46,346 nucleotides of DNA. Source: Candidatus Avelusimicrobium pullicaecorum (GTDB lineage Bacteria; Elusimicrobiota; Elusimicrobia; Elusimicrobiales; Elusimicrobiaceae). Positions 16,814 to 26,729 of this stretch are shown one piece after another. The notes under the pieces are model-generated. The model did no database searches. It saw nothing but the letters and a program-made list of their open reading frames with translations, and was not told where the DNA came from. Position numbers and translations under genes: made by a program. Every line of letters starts with the position of its first letter. Positions within the stretch are counted from its first letter, which is position 1. The stretch is from contig CALUQD010000007.1 of NCBI GenBank assembly GCA_944322825.1, positions 1 to 46,346 on the forward strand, in the 5' to 3' direction.

Positions 16814-19800
16814 TTACCTCAATAGTTCAGAGAGAACTTTTACGTATGTGCTGGGGGCTTTGGCATCTTCAAAATTGATGATGCCGCAACGGATGAGCAT
16901 AATTTCCAGCATATGCGTGAGAATATCGTAGAAATTCTCGCGCACGGACGGATCGCACACATTTAACGCCGGTCCTAAAATTACCGCCCCTTTGAGTTTT
17001 TTATTGTCGCACAAGTTGGCGATTTTGAAGGCCGAAGAAATGATGTTTTCCGTAGCGTACGACGAGCGTACTGCAATTTCAAAGCTGCCTTCTATGCCTA
17101 GTTCTTGGGCGCGCTGCTGCAAGGCGTATACCATCCAGTTCATCATATGCGAACTGTTCTGCGGGTAGAAGAAACCAATGCGGCCCCATTCCCCGTTGCC
17201 GGACATTGAAATGGCGGAAATGCTTTCCGGGTCGCGGCTTAAAATTTCGCTGTTGGCGTCTTCGCCGTTGGTGGCCAACAATTTTTCAAAAATAGCGGCC
17301 TGGGAGCGTTCCGATTCCGGCACATGCGGGAAAATTAAGTTTTCCAGCACTTTTAACCGGCGGATGCTGCGCGTGACGGTGCCCAGCGTCATATGCGGCC
17401 CGCCAAAGAATGCGTTGATTTGGGTGTCGTTTAAATCTACCCCGTTGTCCAACAGCATTTTTTTGACAATGCGCAGGTGCGTAGCGCCGCTGGCCGGTTT
17501 TAATTCGGAAATCCAGCCCGAATCCAACTTAAATTTAATGAGTTCTTCCAGTTTTTCCAAACTTTCCGGAGGATATTTGGAAGTAATCACAATTTGTTTT
17601 TGGTCCTGCAAAAACTTGTTAAGCAGCCGGGAAATATGGGTGCGGTTTTGCTCGTTGATAGCCAATAAGTGGATATCGTCGATAAGAAGCACTTTTACCG
17701 TATCCATAAATTTTTCGAATTTTTCGATGTTGCCTTCCATTACGTAGCGTTGAATCCCGCGCGATAAACGCACGCCGTTGGTCATAAAAATGTTTTCCTG
17801 ACCATATTTCTTGGAAAACGCATAAGCCATCGCGTTTAAAAAGTGCGTTTTGCCGGTGCCCGTCGCGCCGTGCAGCACGAGCGGATTATACAATTTGCCC
17901 GGGTTTTCAATGACGGAAATAGCCGTAGCGTGCGCAAACCGGTTGACGGACATTACCATCGTTTCCAGGGTATAGGTCGGCACCAGCGGTACTTCCAGCG
18001 GCCAATTGTGTTTTTTAAGTTCCGAAAGCGGAATTTCGATCGAATGGTCAATCGTTTTTGTCTTTTCGATTATGGTATTTGCCGCAGCCGGTTTGGGCTG
18101 GGGATTTTGCGGCGGTACCGCCGGTTTAGCGGGGGCCGGTTGGGCCGAAGCAGCCGCTGGCGCCGCCGGTGCAGCGGGCATAGCCGGCTGCTGGGGCGCG
18201 GCCGGTTTGCCGGGCGCTTGCGGTGCCGCCTCCGTCTTACGTTTGATTCTAAAAGTAGTTTTCGGTTCTTGATTTTCTTCCATAATAGGTTCCCCTGGAT
18301 AAACATTGGTTGAAGAAGGCGTAGGCATCGGTGCGGACGCAGTTTCTTTTTTCCCTTTTAAGCGAAATATCGTACGCTTTATTTTTTGAGTGGTTTCAGG
18401 CGCGGCTGAGTGTTTTGCCGGCGGCTGCGCGGCTGGAGCCGGCTTAGAAGCCGAGGGCGTTTGAATGTCGTGGAACGACTTTTCGTATTGATGTTTCATA
18501 ATTTCCGTATTTAAAGTCGTTTCCAGGTTAAACGTCTTTTCCAGCGAGTCAATCTTTTGGCCGCGGATGGTGATTTCCGGCAAATCGTCCCCGTTTGCAT
18601 TTTCCGAAACGGGTGTTTTGATGTGCTGGCCGGGTGCAATAGTGTTTAACAATTCCACTTCTTCGGGCAGCTCTCCCGGCGCGGTATGTTCAAAGGCGGT
18701 TGCGGAAGCATCTTCCGGCGCCGGCCCCAAATTAAGCGGTTCATTGTCTTGCTCGGCCGGTTTTACGGAAATCTGCTCGATAGCGGGTACGGTTTGTTCC
18801 GCATCCGCAGACGAAACATCTTCCGCGGCCGGGGCGGCCTGCAGATCTGCCAGCGGGATAGAAATTTGGTCCATCTCTTTTTCTTCCGTTTCCGCGGCGG
18901 CAGCGGGTTGCGGTTCTTCTGCCGGGCCGGCCGGGACGTCTGTTTCGGCCGGAAGGTTAGAAACCGTTTGCTGCCGAAGCGCTTGTTTTTCTATCTGTTC
19001 AAAAGGATCTTCCACTCCTTCCGTTGCATCGGCTTGCGGCTGTGCGGCTGGAGCGGCTTCTTTCGGTGCATCGGTTTGCGGCTGTGCGGCCGGCGCGGTT
19101 TCCGGTGCGGCGGCTGGTTGGGCCGCAGGCGTTTCGGCGAGAGGAGCGGCGTGTTTAAGGAAATCCGTATCCTTTTTGGATAAGCGGTCCGTAATGGTGT
19201 TTAAGTCTTCCAAATCCACAAAGCAGGTTTGGTCTTTGAGTTTTTGTTCAAAGATATTAAAGGATTCTTCCAAACTGTCTTTTCCGTCGGCCAGGGAACT
19301 CATCTTTTGTTCCCGCTGTTGGAGTGAATTTTGGGCCAATTGTGGGTTGGCTACATCCATAAACATATCATATTTGGTTTCGGCCGATAAGATGTCTTCC
19401 AGCGGCATTTGCCCCAACAGCGTGCCTTCCATATCTTTGATGAGCATATCTTTGTCGCTGATGGTGATTTCGCTGGATTTTTCTTTGTTGTGGGACGGTT
19501 CCGTCTGGGGGGCGGCTTCTTGCGGGGCCGCCGAAGCCACCGTTTGTTTTTCCAATTCCAGCGTATTGGCTTTTTCGTCTAAGTTAATATGTTTGGCCTG
19601 CAATTCCGCTACCGTTTCCTGGGCAGGGGTGGTGGGGATATTTTCGGACACCGTCGGCGGGGTCGGCGTTTCGCCGCCGTTTTCCGGCGCTTGCGGGGTT
19701 CGGAAGAAACTTTCCGAAGGGTCCAGCGTGACAAAAGTGGGGAAAGATTTATCCTCTTTGGAAACCTCCGCATTAAACAAGGGATCACCCAAAATACCGC

Positions 19801-20068
19801 CTGGTACAAACTGGTTGACCTTGTTGGTTTGTTCGATGCCTTCCCGCACAGCGGTGCGGATTTTTTCCAAGGTGTCTTCGTCCAAATCGGCTGGCAATTC
19901 AAAAGCGTATACAAAAGGCGCCACAGCCGGCTGCGGCTGTTGCACATAGCCTTCCAGCTTTTTGGCTATCAGGCGGGCGTCGTGTTCCGTGCCGTCCGTT
20001 ACCAGGGTGTAACGCAGGCTGTGATCTTTCGAATCAATGCGGGAGATAATATCCCAATTATTTATCAT
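16814..20068 (-). CDS. Large DnaA-like AAA+ ATPase with disordered N-terminal half
   Basis: The 1084-residue product is not DnaA itself. Residues 1-110 form an alpha/beta-looking region ([25 protein letters not shown]). From about 110 to 690 the chain is rich in Ala, Pro, Glu, Gln and Thr and probably disordered, with repeated [16 protein letters not shown] stretches. Residues about 695-920 match DnaA domain III: Walker [10 protein letters not shown] near 734, Walker [11 protein letters not shown] near 792, sensor I VITSKYPP, and sensor II arginines in RSIRRLK near 899. The DnaA domain IV helix-turn-helix is missing; instead a 150-residue alpha/beta domain ends the protein. The gene overlaps deoC by four bases and is followed by two lipoprotein genes. 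A polar or regulatory ATPase is possible; the function is unknown. Confidence 0.8.
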   Translation of the reverse strand: MINNWDIISRIDSKDHSLRYTLVTDGTEHDARLIAKKLEGYVQQPQPAVAPFVYAFELPADLDEDTLEKIRTAVREGIEQTNKVNQFVPGGILGDPLFNAEVSKEDKSFPTFVTLDPSESFFRTPQAPENGGETPTPPTVSENIPTTPAQETVAELQAKHINLDEKANTLELEKQTVASAAPQEAAPQTEPSHNKEKSSEITISDKDMLIKDMEGTLLGQMPLEDILSAETKYDMFMDVANPQLAQNSLQQREQKMSSLADGKDSLEESFNIFEQKLKDQTCFVDLEDLNTITDRLSKKDTDFLKHAAPLAETPAAQPAAAPETAPAAQPQTDAPKEAAPAAQPQADATEGVEDPFEQIEKQALRQQTVSNLPAETDVPAGPAEEPQPAAAAETEEKEMDQISIPLADLQAAPAAEDVSSADAEQTVPAIEQISVKPAEQDNEPLNLGPAPEDASATAFEHTAPGELPEEVELLNTIAPGQHIKTPVSENANGDDLPEITIRGQKIDSLEKTFNLETTLNTEIMKHQYEKSFHDIQTPSASKPAPAAQPPAKHSAAPETTQKIKRTIFRLKGKKETASAPMPTPSSTNVYPGEPIMEENQEPKTTFRIKRKTEAAPQAPGKPAAPQQPAMPAAPAAPAAASAQPAPAKPAVPPQNPQPKPAAANTIIEKTKTIDHSIEIPLSELKKHNWPLEVPLVPTYTLETMVMSVNRFAHATAISVIENPGKLYNPLVLHGATGTGKTHFLNAMAYAFSKKYGQENIFMTNGVRLSRGIQRYVMEGNIEKFEKFMDTVKVLLIDDIHLLAINEQNRTHISRLLNKFLQDQKQIVITSKYPPESLEKLEELIKFKLDSGWISELKPASGATHLRIVKKMLLDNGVDLNDTQINAFFGGPHMTLGTVTRSIRRLKVLENLIFPHVPESERSQAAIFEKLLATNGEDANSEILSRDPESISAISMSGNGEWGRIGFFYPQNSSHMMNWMVYALQQRAQELGIEGSFEIAVRSSYATENIISSAFKIANLCDNKKLKGAVILGPALNVCDPSVRENFYDILTHMLEIMLIRCGIINFEDAKAPSTYVKVLSELLR

Positions 20069-20709
20069 TTTCCCTCTACGATTTTTACGCCGCTGCTGGC
20101 GCCGATGCGGGTGGCCCCCGCGGCGACCATAGCGTCAAAATCCGCGCGCGTACGCACCCCGCCCGAGGCTTTCACCTGCATCTGGGACGGAATGGATTTG
20201 CGCATAAGCGCCACATCGGGCGCGGTCGCTCCGCCGCCCGTAAATCCGGTGGAAGTTTTTACAAAGTCCGCTCCCGCCTGGGCGCTGAGTTCACATGCTT
20301 TTACCTTTTCTTCGTCGGTAAGTTGCGACGTTTCAATAATCACTTTCAGCACGTGCCCCAAGCAGGCTTGGCGCACGGCTTGAATATCTTGCAAAACGGT
20401 TGAATAGTCTTGCGCTTTTAGGGCGCCGATGTTGATGACCATATCAATTTCATCGGCGCCGTTTTTTAAAGCGTCCTCTGTTTCGTATGTTTTGACGGCT
20501 GTCGTATTGGCACCCAGCGGGAAACCAATGACCGTGCAAACTTTTACATCGCTCCCTTGCAGCTGTTCCTTGGCATAAGATACCCATACCGGGTTGATGC
20601 AAACGCTGCAGAACCCGTACTGCCGGGCCTCCTGGCACAACTGGTGAATATCTTGCCGAGTAGCGGCCGGTTTTAAGAGCGTATGGTCAATCAGTTTGGC
20701 AGCGTTCAT
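20065..20709 (-). CDS. deoC: Deoxyribose-phosphate aldolase
   Basis: DeoC cleaves 2-deoxyribose 5-phosphate to glyceraldehyde 3-phosphate and acetaldehyde, the last step in deoxynucleoside breakdown. The product has 214 residues. It shows [12 protein letters not shown] at the start, [20 protein letters not shown], the active-site strand VIIETSQL, and the Schiff-base lysine in FVKTSTGF followed by KASGGVRT. The ATG at 20709 follows AGGAGTTTCG; the frame stays open further upstream but has no better start. TpiA, encoded 16 bases upstream, uses the same triose phosphate. Confidence 0.96.
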   Translation of the reverse strand: MNAAKLIDHTLLKPAATRQDIHQLCQEARQYGFCSVCINPVWVSYAKEQLQGSDVKVCTVIGFPLGANTTAVKTYETEDALKNGADEIDMVINIGALKAQDYSTVLQDIQAVRQACLGHVLKVIIETSQLTDEEKVKACELSAQAGADFVKTSTGFTGGGATAPDVALMRKSIPSQMQVKASGGVRTRADFDAMVAAGATRIGASSGVKIVEGK

Positions 20710-20725
20710 ACGAAACTCCTTTTCG

Positions 20726-21481
20726 TTAGTTGAAGTTAATAATGCGGGCGAACTTTTCGGCGATGAGCGACTGCCCGCCGACCAAAGCGCCGTCCACATC
20801 TTCTTTGGCCATAATTTCGTCTACGTTAGAGTCTTTTACGCTGCCGCCGTACAAAATGCGGGTAGCGTCCGCAAACGCCTGGGAATAAGCCTTGGCCAAA
20901 TACGCGCGGATAGCGGCGTGCACTTCCTGCGCTTGGTCGGGCGTGGCGGTTTTGCCGGTGCCGATGGCCCAGACGGGTTCATAAGCGATGATGAGGCCTT
21001 TTAGTTGTTCTTCGGTAAAATCTTTCAAGCCGTTTTGGAGCTGGCCTTCAATGACGGATAAGGTTTTTCCGGCTTCGCGTTCTTCCAAGGTTTCGCCCAC
21101 GCAGAAGATGACCGTCAACCCGTGGCGCAGCGCGGCCGCTACTTTTTTATTCAAAATTTCGTCGGTATCGCCGAACACGCTTCTGCGTTCGCTGTGGCCG
21201 ATAAGGGTGTGGGTGGCGCCGGCGTCTTTGGCTTGTACGGGGGACACCGCGCTCGTAAAGGCACCTTTGTCTTCCCAATGTACGTCCTGGGCGGCTACTT
21301 GGATTTCGGACCCTTTGGCCAGTTCGGCCACTTTGGCCAGCGACGTGTAGGACGGGGCTACGATAATTTCTACCTGGTTTTTATTTCCGGCTTTGGTCAG
21401 CGCGGTAATTAAAGCGGCGGATTCCGAAAGCGTATTGTGCATTTTCCAGTTTCCGGCAATGATGGGTGTTCTTTTCGTCAT
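20726..21481 (-). CDS. tpiA: Triosephosphate isomerase
   Basis: TpiA interconverts dihydroxyacetone phosphate and glyceraldehyde 3-phosphate in glycolysis. The 251-residue product has all key residues: lysine in NWKMH, histidine in IGHSERR, glutamate in [14 protein letters not shown], and the phosphate-binding YGGSV. A TTG six bases upstream is in frame, but the ATG at 21481 has the better distance from AGAGGA. It is the first gene of the long leftward run. The 190 bases upstream contain a short hairpin with CTCTC/GAGAG arms (about 21510-21534), which would lie in the leader. Confidence 0.97.
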   Translation of the reverse strand: MTKRTPIIAGNWKMHNTLSESAALITALTKAGNKNQVEIIVAPSYTSLAKVAELAKGSEIQVAAQDVHWEDKGAFTSAVSPVQAKDAGATHTLIGHSERRSVFGDTDEILNKKVAAALRHGLTVIFCVGETLEEREAGKTLSVIEGQLQNGLKDFTEEQLKGLIIAYEPVWAIGTGKTATPDQAQEVHAAIRAYLAKAYSQAFADATRILYGGSVKDSNVDEIMAKEDVDGALVGGQSLIAEKFARIINFN

Positions 21482-21644
21482 ATTCAAAATCCTCTTTTTA
21501 GTAAAAATACATAGAACGCTCTCCCGTCCTTAGGCGAGAGACTTCCTATTAACATACTATCATAAAGAAAGCGAAATGAAAAGACCTGAAATCAGAGGAG
21601 AAATCCCCTTGTTTTGAAAAGGAGCCAAGCGGGGTGCTGAAAAT

Positions 21645-21665
21645 AAAAAACCCCCGGGCGGGGGG
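21645..21665 (-). terminator. Terminator of the bamA-lpxI operon
   Basis: A CCCCC/GGGGG stem with a four-base loop is followed on the minus strand by six T, 19 bases after the lpxI stop. Confidence 0.85.
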
Positions 21666-21683
21666 AGTAAAAAGAGTGGGCGG

Positions 21684-22511
21684 CTAAATAGCCATTAGAC
21701 ACACCTTGTATTTATCGGCCAATGCGATGACTTCTTCCAAATCCAGCACCAAGGTTTTGCCGGCTTCAAACGCCAGTACGCCAAACCCGGCTTGGTGCAG
21801 GCTTTCCACCGTGCCTTTGCCGATGACGGGCAAGTCGAAGCGGGAGTCTTGGTCCGGGCGGGCTACTTTCACCACCGCCACGGCGGATTTTTTATCGGCA
21901 GATGTTTTGTACAGCTCTCCCGCGCGCAGGATGCAGCGGTCGGTGCCTTCCATCCCTTCTACGGCAATGACGGCGTTCTGGCTGACGACGCACGTAAGGC
22001 CGATGTCCAGCGCGGCAATCGCTTTGGCAATTTTGTAGCCAAAGGCCGCGGCTTGTTCTTCCTCCGGCGTGGGGGTGCGGACGGACAAAACGCCTTTTTG
22101 GGGCATAAAATCTTCCAGGAATAAGGCGGAGTTTTCAAATTCAATACCGTCTTTTTTAAATTCGTCCATCACGCGCGAAAGGATGTTTTTGGTTTGCATA
22201 TTTTTTAAAGAAGCCAAAAACTTGGCGCCTCGCAAATCCGGCATTAAGTTGGAAAAAATAGACGTGTGCTGCACGCGCCCGGCCATCACCACGCGGGTGA
22301 CGCCGTGCTCTTTAAAGAAGCGTATCCCCGCGCCCAGCTGCCCCAGCCGGAACGACTGGAACACGCGGGCGCAGGATTTAAAGTCTTCTTCTTTGGCGTT
22401 GCCTTTGGCGCCGGCGACGTATACTTCATACCCGTTGGCCGCCGCTTTTTGGGCGATGTAGACGGGCATTTTCCCTTCGCCGGCAATCAGGCCGATTTTT
22501 TTAGTCGTCAT
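21684..22511 (-). CDS. lpxI: UDP-2,3-diacylglucosamine pyrophosphatase LpxI
   Basis: LpxI hydrolyses UDP-2,3-diacylglucosamine to lipid X in lipid A synthesis and replaces LpxH in many bacteria. The 275-residue product starts with KIGLIAGEGKMPVYIAQ and contains VVMAGRVQH, LEDFMPQKGVLS, the LGLTCVVSQNAVIAVEGMEGTD-type passage (variant IGLTCVV here) and FDLPVIGKGTVE, all typical of LpxI. The chosen ATG overlaps the end of lpxA by 11 bases; the frame is open further into lpxA but has no family residues there. The gene is last in the operon. Confidence 0.93.
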   Translation of the reverse strand: MTTKKIGLIAGEGKMPVYIAQKAAANGYEVYVAGAKGNAKEEDFKSCARVFQSFRLGQLGAGIRFFKEHGVTRVVMAGRVQHTSIFSNLMPDLRGAKFLASLKNMQTKNILSRVMDEFKKDGIEFENSALFLEDFMPQKGVLSVRTPTPEEEQAAAFGYKIAKAIAALDIGLTCVVSQNAVIAVEGMEGTDRCILRAGELYKTSADKKSAVAVVKVARPDQDSRFDLPVIGKGTVESLHQAGFGVLAFEAGKTLVLDLEEVIALADKYKVCLMAI

Positions 22512-23298
22512 TTTCGTGCATTTTGAGCTTGGCCGAAGCAACCCCGCGGTTGGACGCACGGCAGAAATCAATCATATGCTGTACTTCTTTGCAGGGGTGG
22601 GTGGCTTCCAGCTCGTTCATGGCGTCTTGAAGGCGTTTGCCGCTGCGGAACATCAGCTTAAACGCGTGTTTGATGGCCATAATCGTTTCGCGCGACAAAC
22701 CGCCGCGGCGCATTCCCACCAGGTTCAACCCCACCAGCCGGGCGCGTTCCCCTTGGGCAATGCAATAGGGGGGAATATCCAGCGGCAGCATCGCCCCGCC
22801 GGACAGCATGGCCATCGTGCCCACGCGTACAAATTGGTGAATGCCCACCATCCCCGACATTACTACGCGGTCTTCCACCACCACGTGCCCGGCTACGCCG
22901 GTGCTGTTGGCGATGATGATATTGTTGCCCAGGTGGCAGTCGTGCGCAATGTGGGAGTTTGCCATCAGCAGGCAGTTATCCCCAATAGAGGTGGGGCAAT
23001 CCAGCTTGGTGGAGCGGTGAATGGTCACGCATTCGCGGATTTTGTTGCCGTTTCCCATTGTTACGCGGGAGGGTTCGTCTTTATAAGACAAATCCTGCGG
23101 CTTTACGCCGATAAACGAACTGGCAATCAACTCGTTGCCATCGCCCATCGTGGTGTTTTCAATCACGCAATAGGGGCCAATGTGGTTGTTTTTGCCGATG
23201 ACCACGTCTTTACCGATAATGGTATACGGCCCGACGACGGTGGACGGATCAATTTTAGCGGACGGATCTATAATAGCCGTGGGGTGAATGTTAGACAT
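22501..23298 (-). CDS. lpxA: UDP-N-acetylglucosamine O-acyltransferase LpxA
   Basis: LpxA adds the first 3-hydroxyacyl chain to UDP-GlcNAc, the first step of lipid A synthesis. The 265-residue product is a left-handed beta helix of hexapeptide repeats (about 1-190), with the catalytic histidine in IAHDCHLG (119) and the substrate-binding IHRST and VGIHQFVRVG passages, followed by a helical C-terminus (GMRRGGLSRETI). The start lies behind GGAGAAACTTCCC and inside the end of fabZ (eight-base overlap). Confidence 0.97.
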   Translation of the reverse strand: MSNIHPTAIIDPSAKIDPSTVVGPYTIIGKDVVIGKNNHIGPYCVIENTTMGDGNELIASSFIGVKPQDLSYKDEPSRVTMGNGNKIRECVTIHRSTKLDCPTSIGDNCLLMANSHIAHDCHLGNNIIIANSTGVAGHVVVEDRVVMSGMVGIHQFVRVGTMAMLSGGAMLPLDIPPYCIAQGERARLVGLNLVGMRRGGLSRETIMAIKHAFKLMFRSGKRLQDAMNELEATHPCKEVQHMIDFCRASNRGVASAKLKMHENDD

Positions 23299-23782
23299 GG
23301 GAAGTTTCTCCTAAGATGAAGTTGAGGGTGGCTTGCGCGCACAACTTGCCGTTCACGTAAGCTTCCGCATAGATTTTGGATATTTTGCCCAGCCGCAGCA
23401 CTTCAATGGGCATTTCCAGCGTATCGCCGGGCTGCACCATTCCGCGGAACTTGGCTTCTTCGATACTTAAAAACAAAGGAATACCCCTATTTTCCCCGAC
23501 GGTGCGGCTCATAATCGCCCCGCCGAAGGCCTGGGACATACTTTCTATTACCAATACGCCCGGCATTACCGGCCGCCCCGGAAAATGACCTTTAAAATAA
23601 TATTCGTCCGCCCGTACATGGCGGATCCCTACATATTTGCGGTTCGGTTCCAGCTCGCGTACTTCGTCCACAAGCAGGAACGGGTCGCGGTGGGGAATAT
23701 TGCGCATAATATGTTCTTTATCGTATGTTACTTGCGCGGGAAGCGTAAGAAACTCTTTTAAGCTGGCGGATTTCGCGCTCAT
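23291..23782 (-). CDS. fabZ: 3-hydroxyacyl-ACP dehydratase FabZ
   Basis: FabZ dehydrates 3-hydroxyacyl-ACP in fatty acid synthesis, using the same substrate pool as LpxA and LpxD. The 163-residue product shows IPHRDPFLLVDEV, and the catalytic pair His66 (GHFPGRPVMPG) and Glu80 (VLVIESMSQ) at the usual spacing of 14. The ATG at 23782 overlaps the lpxC stop as ATGA. In Bacteroidetes the two are one fused protein; here they are separate but tightly coupled. Confidence 0.96.
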   Translation of the reverse strand: MSAKSASLKEFLTLPAQVTYDKEHIMRNIPHRDPFLLVDEVRELEPNRKYVGIRHVRADEYYFKGHFPGRPVMPGVLVIESMSQAFGGAIMSRTVGENRGIPLFLSIEEAKFRGMVQPGDTLEMPIEVLRLGKISKIYAEAYVNGKLCAQATLNFILGETSHV

Positions 23783-24603
23783 TTGTCCTCCGAATTTGCC
23801 AACAGAATTTTGGCGAAAATAACATTGTGTTTGTGCCCGCCGCAAGCACACGTAATTTTAAGCGGCGGCAGTTTGCGCCCGGTTAGGCTTAAGTCGCCCA
23901 CCAGGTCTAAAATTTTATGGCGCACCAGTTCGTCCGGGTAGCGCAGTTCGTTAATGAATTTATCTTTTCCGACGATGACGGCATTTTCCAAATTGCCGCC
24001 TTTGGCCAGCCCGTGCGCCTTTAAGAAGGCGAGTTCTTCTTCGAACCCAAAGGTGCGTGCGCGGGCAATTTCCCGGATGTAATTTTCCGGCGTAAATTCC
24101 AGCGTGAATTCCTGCCGGCTGACCAGCGGATGTTTATGCAAAAACAGGAAAGTCATTGTTAATTTGTCGGCGGGTTCGGCCGAATAGGAAATGTTGCCGC
24201 TGGTGTAGGTGATTTTGTGCTTGATGTTTAAAAGCGGCTGCTCGGACGCCAATTCTTTCAGGCCCGCCTTTTGCAAAGCGGCCACGTATACGTCGCTTGC
24301 GCCGTCGGTTACCGGCGGTTCGGGTCCGTCCATTTCCACCGCCGCGTCGGTAATGCCTAAAGCGTGCAAGGCCGATAAAGCGTGTTCCACGGTGCAGACT
24401 TCCGCCGTTTCATTCTTTAAGTTGGTGCCGCGCAGGGTAGAACCCACATTGCGGGCCAGGGCTTCAATCGGCCGGGCGCCAGGGATATCCGTGCGCAAAA
24501 AAGTAATGCCGTTTTCGGCGGGTTTAAACGTCATCGTGGCGGGCACGCCCGTATGCAGGCCGATACCGCTGACGACGGCGGGGGAAGAAAGCGTTTTTCT
24601 CAT
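23779..24603 (-). CDS. lpxC: UDP-3-O-acyl-GlcNAc deacetylase LpxC
   Basis: LpxC is the zinc deacetylase that commits the cell to lipid A synthesis. The 274-residue product has GIGLHTG at the start, the zinc ligands His74 (TVEHALSAL), His229 and Asp233 (RHKILDLVGDL), and the catalytic His257 (GGHKHN). It is a little shorter than the E. coli protein, mainly at the C-terminus. It begins two bases after lpxD. Confidence 0.96.
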   Translation of the reverse strand: MRKTLSSPAVVSGIGLHTGVPATMTFKPAENGITFLRTDIPGARPIEALARNVGSTLRGTNLKNETAEVCTVEHALSALHALGITDAAVEMDGPEPPVTDGASDVYVAALQKAGLKELASEQPLLNIKHKITYTSGNISYSAEPADKLTMTFLFLHKHPLVSRQEFTLEFTPENYIREIARARTFGFEEELAFLKAHGLAKGGNLENAVIVGKDKFINELRYPDELVRHKILDLVGDLSLTGRKLPPLKITCACGGHKHNVIFAKILLANSEDK

Positions 24604-24605
24604 AC

Positions 24606-25682
24606 TTAAAATCCTAACAATTTTTTTATTTTTCCAAAAAACGATAATTGGTTCATTTCGTCGGCTTGTTTTTTAAGCGCGCGGAATTCCTTATACATTT
24701 CCGGCAGTTTACGCAGCACCGCTTGCTGTTTAAACGCTTCGCGCTGGGGCATAGCGGGATACCCAAAGTATACTTGCCCCGCCGGAATGGACGAAATGAC
24801 GCCAGACTGCGCGCCAATTTGCACGCGGTCGCCGATGGTCATATGTCCGGCCAACCCCACCTGCCCGGCCAAAATAACGCCGTTGCCGATGTCGGTCGTG
24901 CCGGCTACACCCACCTGGGCGCACATAATGGTGCTCATCCCTACTTTTACATTATGGCCCACTTGGACCAAGTTGTCTATTTTGGTGTTGTCGCCAATAT
25001 ACGTGCTGGAAATTTTGGCGCGGTCAATGCAGGAGTTGGACTGCACTTCCACATCGTTGCCCAGCACCACATTGCCGATTTGCGGGATTTTTTGGTGGCG
25101 TCCGTCGTGGAACGTAAAACCAAATCCGTCCGAGCCGATTTTGGCCCCTGCTTGCAAAATGACGTAATCTTTCAGCACGCAGTCTTCGCGGATGACGACT
25201 TGCGGATAAATCCGGCAGCTTTTGCCGATGGATACATTTTTGCCCACATAGCACTGCGGAAAAATGACCGTCCCATCGCCTACGGTTACGCCGTCTTCTA
25301 TTACGGTGTACGCGCCCACGGATACATCCGCCCCCAGCTTGGCCGACGGACTGATGACGGCCGTAGGATGGATGCCGGGCGTATAATTAGGGTGTTGGGC
25401 GTCTACGTACTTCATCAGCAAAATAAAGGCCCATTCGGGGTTTTTGGCGTAGAGCAACGCGCCGGAAAAGGGGAGTTCTTTGCCTTTGGCCGCTTCCGGC
25501 ACGATGAGGGCGGAGGCTTTTAAATCTTTTAATAAATCGGTTTTATCCAGGGAGGTTAAGTAGCAAATACCTCCTTCGCGGGCATCTTCCAGCGAGCAAA
25601 GCTCGCGGATGGTTACTTCCGTTGCGGCGGCGGTTTCGGCGCCGGTAATGCGGGCTAAATCAGCCAGGGTTAGGTTAAGCAT
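24606..25682 (-). CDS. lpxD: UDP-3-O-acylglucosamine N-acyltransferase LpxD
   Basis: LpxD adds the second, N-linked 3-hydroxyacyl chain in lipid A synthesis. The 358-residue product has the uridine-binding N-terminal domain (about 1-100), a hexapeptide-repeat beta helix from about 105 (GIHPTAVISPSAKLG) to 300, with the catalytic histidine in VQVGHNVKVG, and a helical tail (about 315-358). Length and order are normal. It lies 11 bases after the skp-like gene. Confidence 0.96.
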   Translation of the reverse strand: MLNLTLADLARITGAETAAATEVTIRELCSLEDAREGGICYLTSLDKTDLLKDLKASALIVPEAAKGKELPFSGALLYAKNPEWAFILLMKYVDAQHPNYTPGIHPTAVISPSAKLGADVSVGAYTVIEDGVTVGDGTVIFPQCYVGKNVSIGKSCRIYPQVVIREDCVLKDYVILQAGAKIGSDGFGFTFHDGRHQKIPQIGNVVLGNDVEVQSNSCIDRAKISSTYIGDNTKIDNLVQVGHNVKVGMSTIMCAQVGVAGTTDIGNGVILAGQVGLAGHMTIGDRVQIGAQSGVISSIPAGQVYFGYPAMPQREAFKQQAVLRKLPEMYKEFRALKKQADEMNQLSFFGKIKKLLGF

Positions 25683-25693
25683 ATTTTGGGCCT

Positions 25694-26722
25694 CTAGTTT
25701 CCGCGTTTGCGGTATTTTTTAGCTTTTTTGAGCCGGTTAATGAAATCGTTGGTGACATTGACCGGCTTTTCTCCATAAAGGAGTTCATCTTTCCGAACAA
25801 TCGCGCCGACGTTTCTTTTTTTGGCGAACGATTTAATTTCGGTATAGATATCCTTTAAAATTTCGTTTACTTCTTTCTTTTCCAGCTTTAAAATTTCTTC
25901 GCGCGTGTTATATTTATAATTATCAATAAAAAAGCTGCGCTCTGCAATAATTTTTTTATTGGCCGCAATGCGCGCTGTCAAATCGTCCAGTTCCGCCGGC
26001 GTGTTGAGCGGGCTGGTGGATAAAATTTCCGCGCCCGAAAACGTCAGCCGGTTGAGCAAATTGCCTAGTAAAAGGGAGTCGGCGCTTTCTTCTATCTTGG
26101 GCAGCAGCGGCTGCGGTTCCACTACAATACGCTCGTAGAACGGTTTGCGCTCCCGCACTTGCGCGGCGAGGCGTTTGTTTTCTTCTTCCAGCACTTCTAT
26201 CAGCTCTTTGGCTCCGCGGACTTCTTCTTCCTTCGATAAAATCTTCAGCCGGATTTGTTCCTTTACGGCAATCGTGCGCGGGTGCTCGTTGAACGCTTCG
26301 TCAATATCGATGTACGCCACCGTTAAGCACTTTTGCGGCTGCCCGGCGGGGGTATCGTCCTCTTCTTCGTCCGGTAAATTGGCGGTGTGGGGAGCCCCAG
26401 CTGTTTGGGGGGCTGCCGCGGCGGCCGGTTGTGCAGCGGGCGCCGGTTGTGCTGGGGGGGTACCGGCGGCGGAAACGGACGGCGTGTTCCCCGCGGAGGA
26501 AGCTGTTTGGCCGACGGCAGGCGGGTTGACCTCATCGAAGGCTTGTTTTTTGGTTTCTTCCGGCAGGACGATTTTATCGTCCGCCTGCTGGGCGGCGTTT
26601 TTGGCCAAAATGGCGGCCACTGCGGCGGCTTCTTCGGCGGAGAGTTTATCCGCGGAAGTTTCCTGCGCGCTCAGCGGCGCCGCTAACCCAACAACCGTCA
26701 CCAACAGCCACAGCTTTTTCAT
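25694..26722 (-). CDS. Skp/OmpH-like periplasmic chaperone with Ala/Pro-rich insert
   Basis: Skp holds unfolded outer-membrane proteins on the way to BamA. The 342-residue product has a signal peptide ending near LSAQ (about 20), an Ala/Pro/Gln-rich low-complexity stretch (about 70-125), and then the OmpH-type start (TVAYIDIDEAFNEHP) with long charged coiled-coil helices to the C-terminus. Skp proteins are usually half this length, so the N-terminal extension and the longer coiled coil are unusual. It lies between bamA and lpxD, the classic place for skp. Chaperone function is inferred from family and position. Confidence 0.75.
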   Translation of the reverse strand: MKKLWLLVTVVGLAAPLSAQETSADKLSAEEAAAVAAILAKNAAQQADDKIVLPEETKKQAFDEVNPPAVGQTASSAGNTPSVSAAGTPPAQPAPAAQPAAAAAPQTAGAPHTANLPDEEEDDTPAGQPQKCLTVAYIDIDEAFNEHPRTIAVKEQIRLKILSKEEEVRGAKELIEVLEEENKRLAAQVRERKPFYERIVVEPQPLLPKIEESADSLLLGNLLNRLTFSGAEILSTSPLNTPAELDDLTARIAANKKIIAERSFFIDNYKYNTREEILKLEKKEVNEILKDIYTEIKSFAKKRNVGAIVRKDELLYGEKPVNVTNDFINRLKKAKKYRKRGN

Positions 26723-26729
26723 ACGCCCC

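Noticed and set aside
18567..19949. Long rightward open frame opposite the DnaA-like gene
   Set aside because: It is a shadow of the Ala/Pro/Glu-rich linker on the other strand, giving Ser/Ala/Gly/Cys-rich nonsense with no start signal.
16814..20068. The replication initiator dnaA with the chromosome origin beside it
   Set aside because: Domain IV is missing, the length is far too great, dnaN and other origin neighbours are absent, and I noticed no cluster of DnaA boxes.
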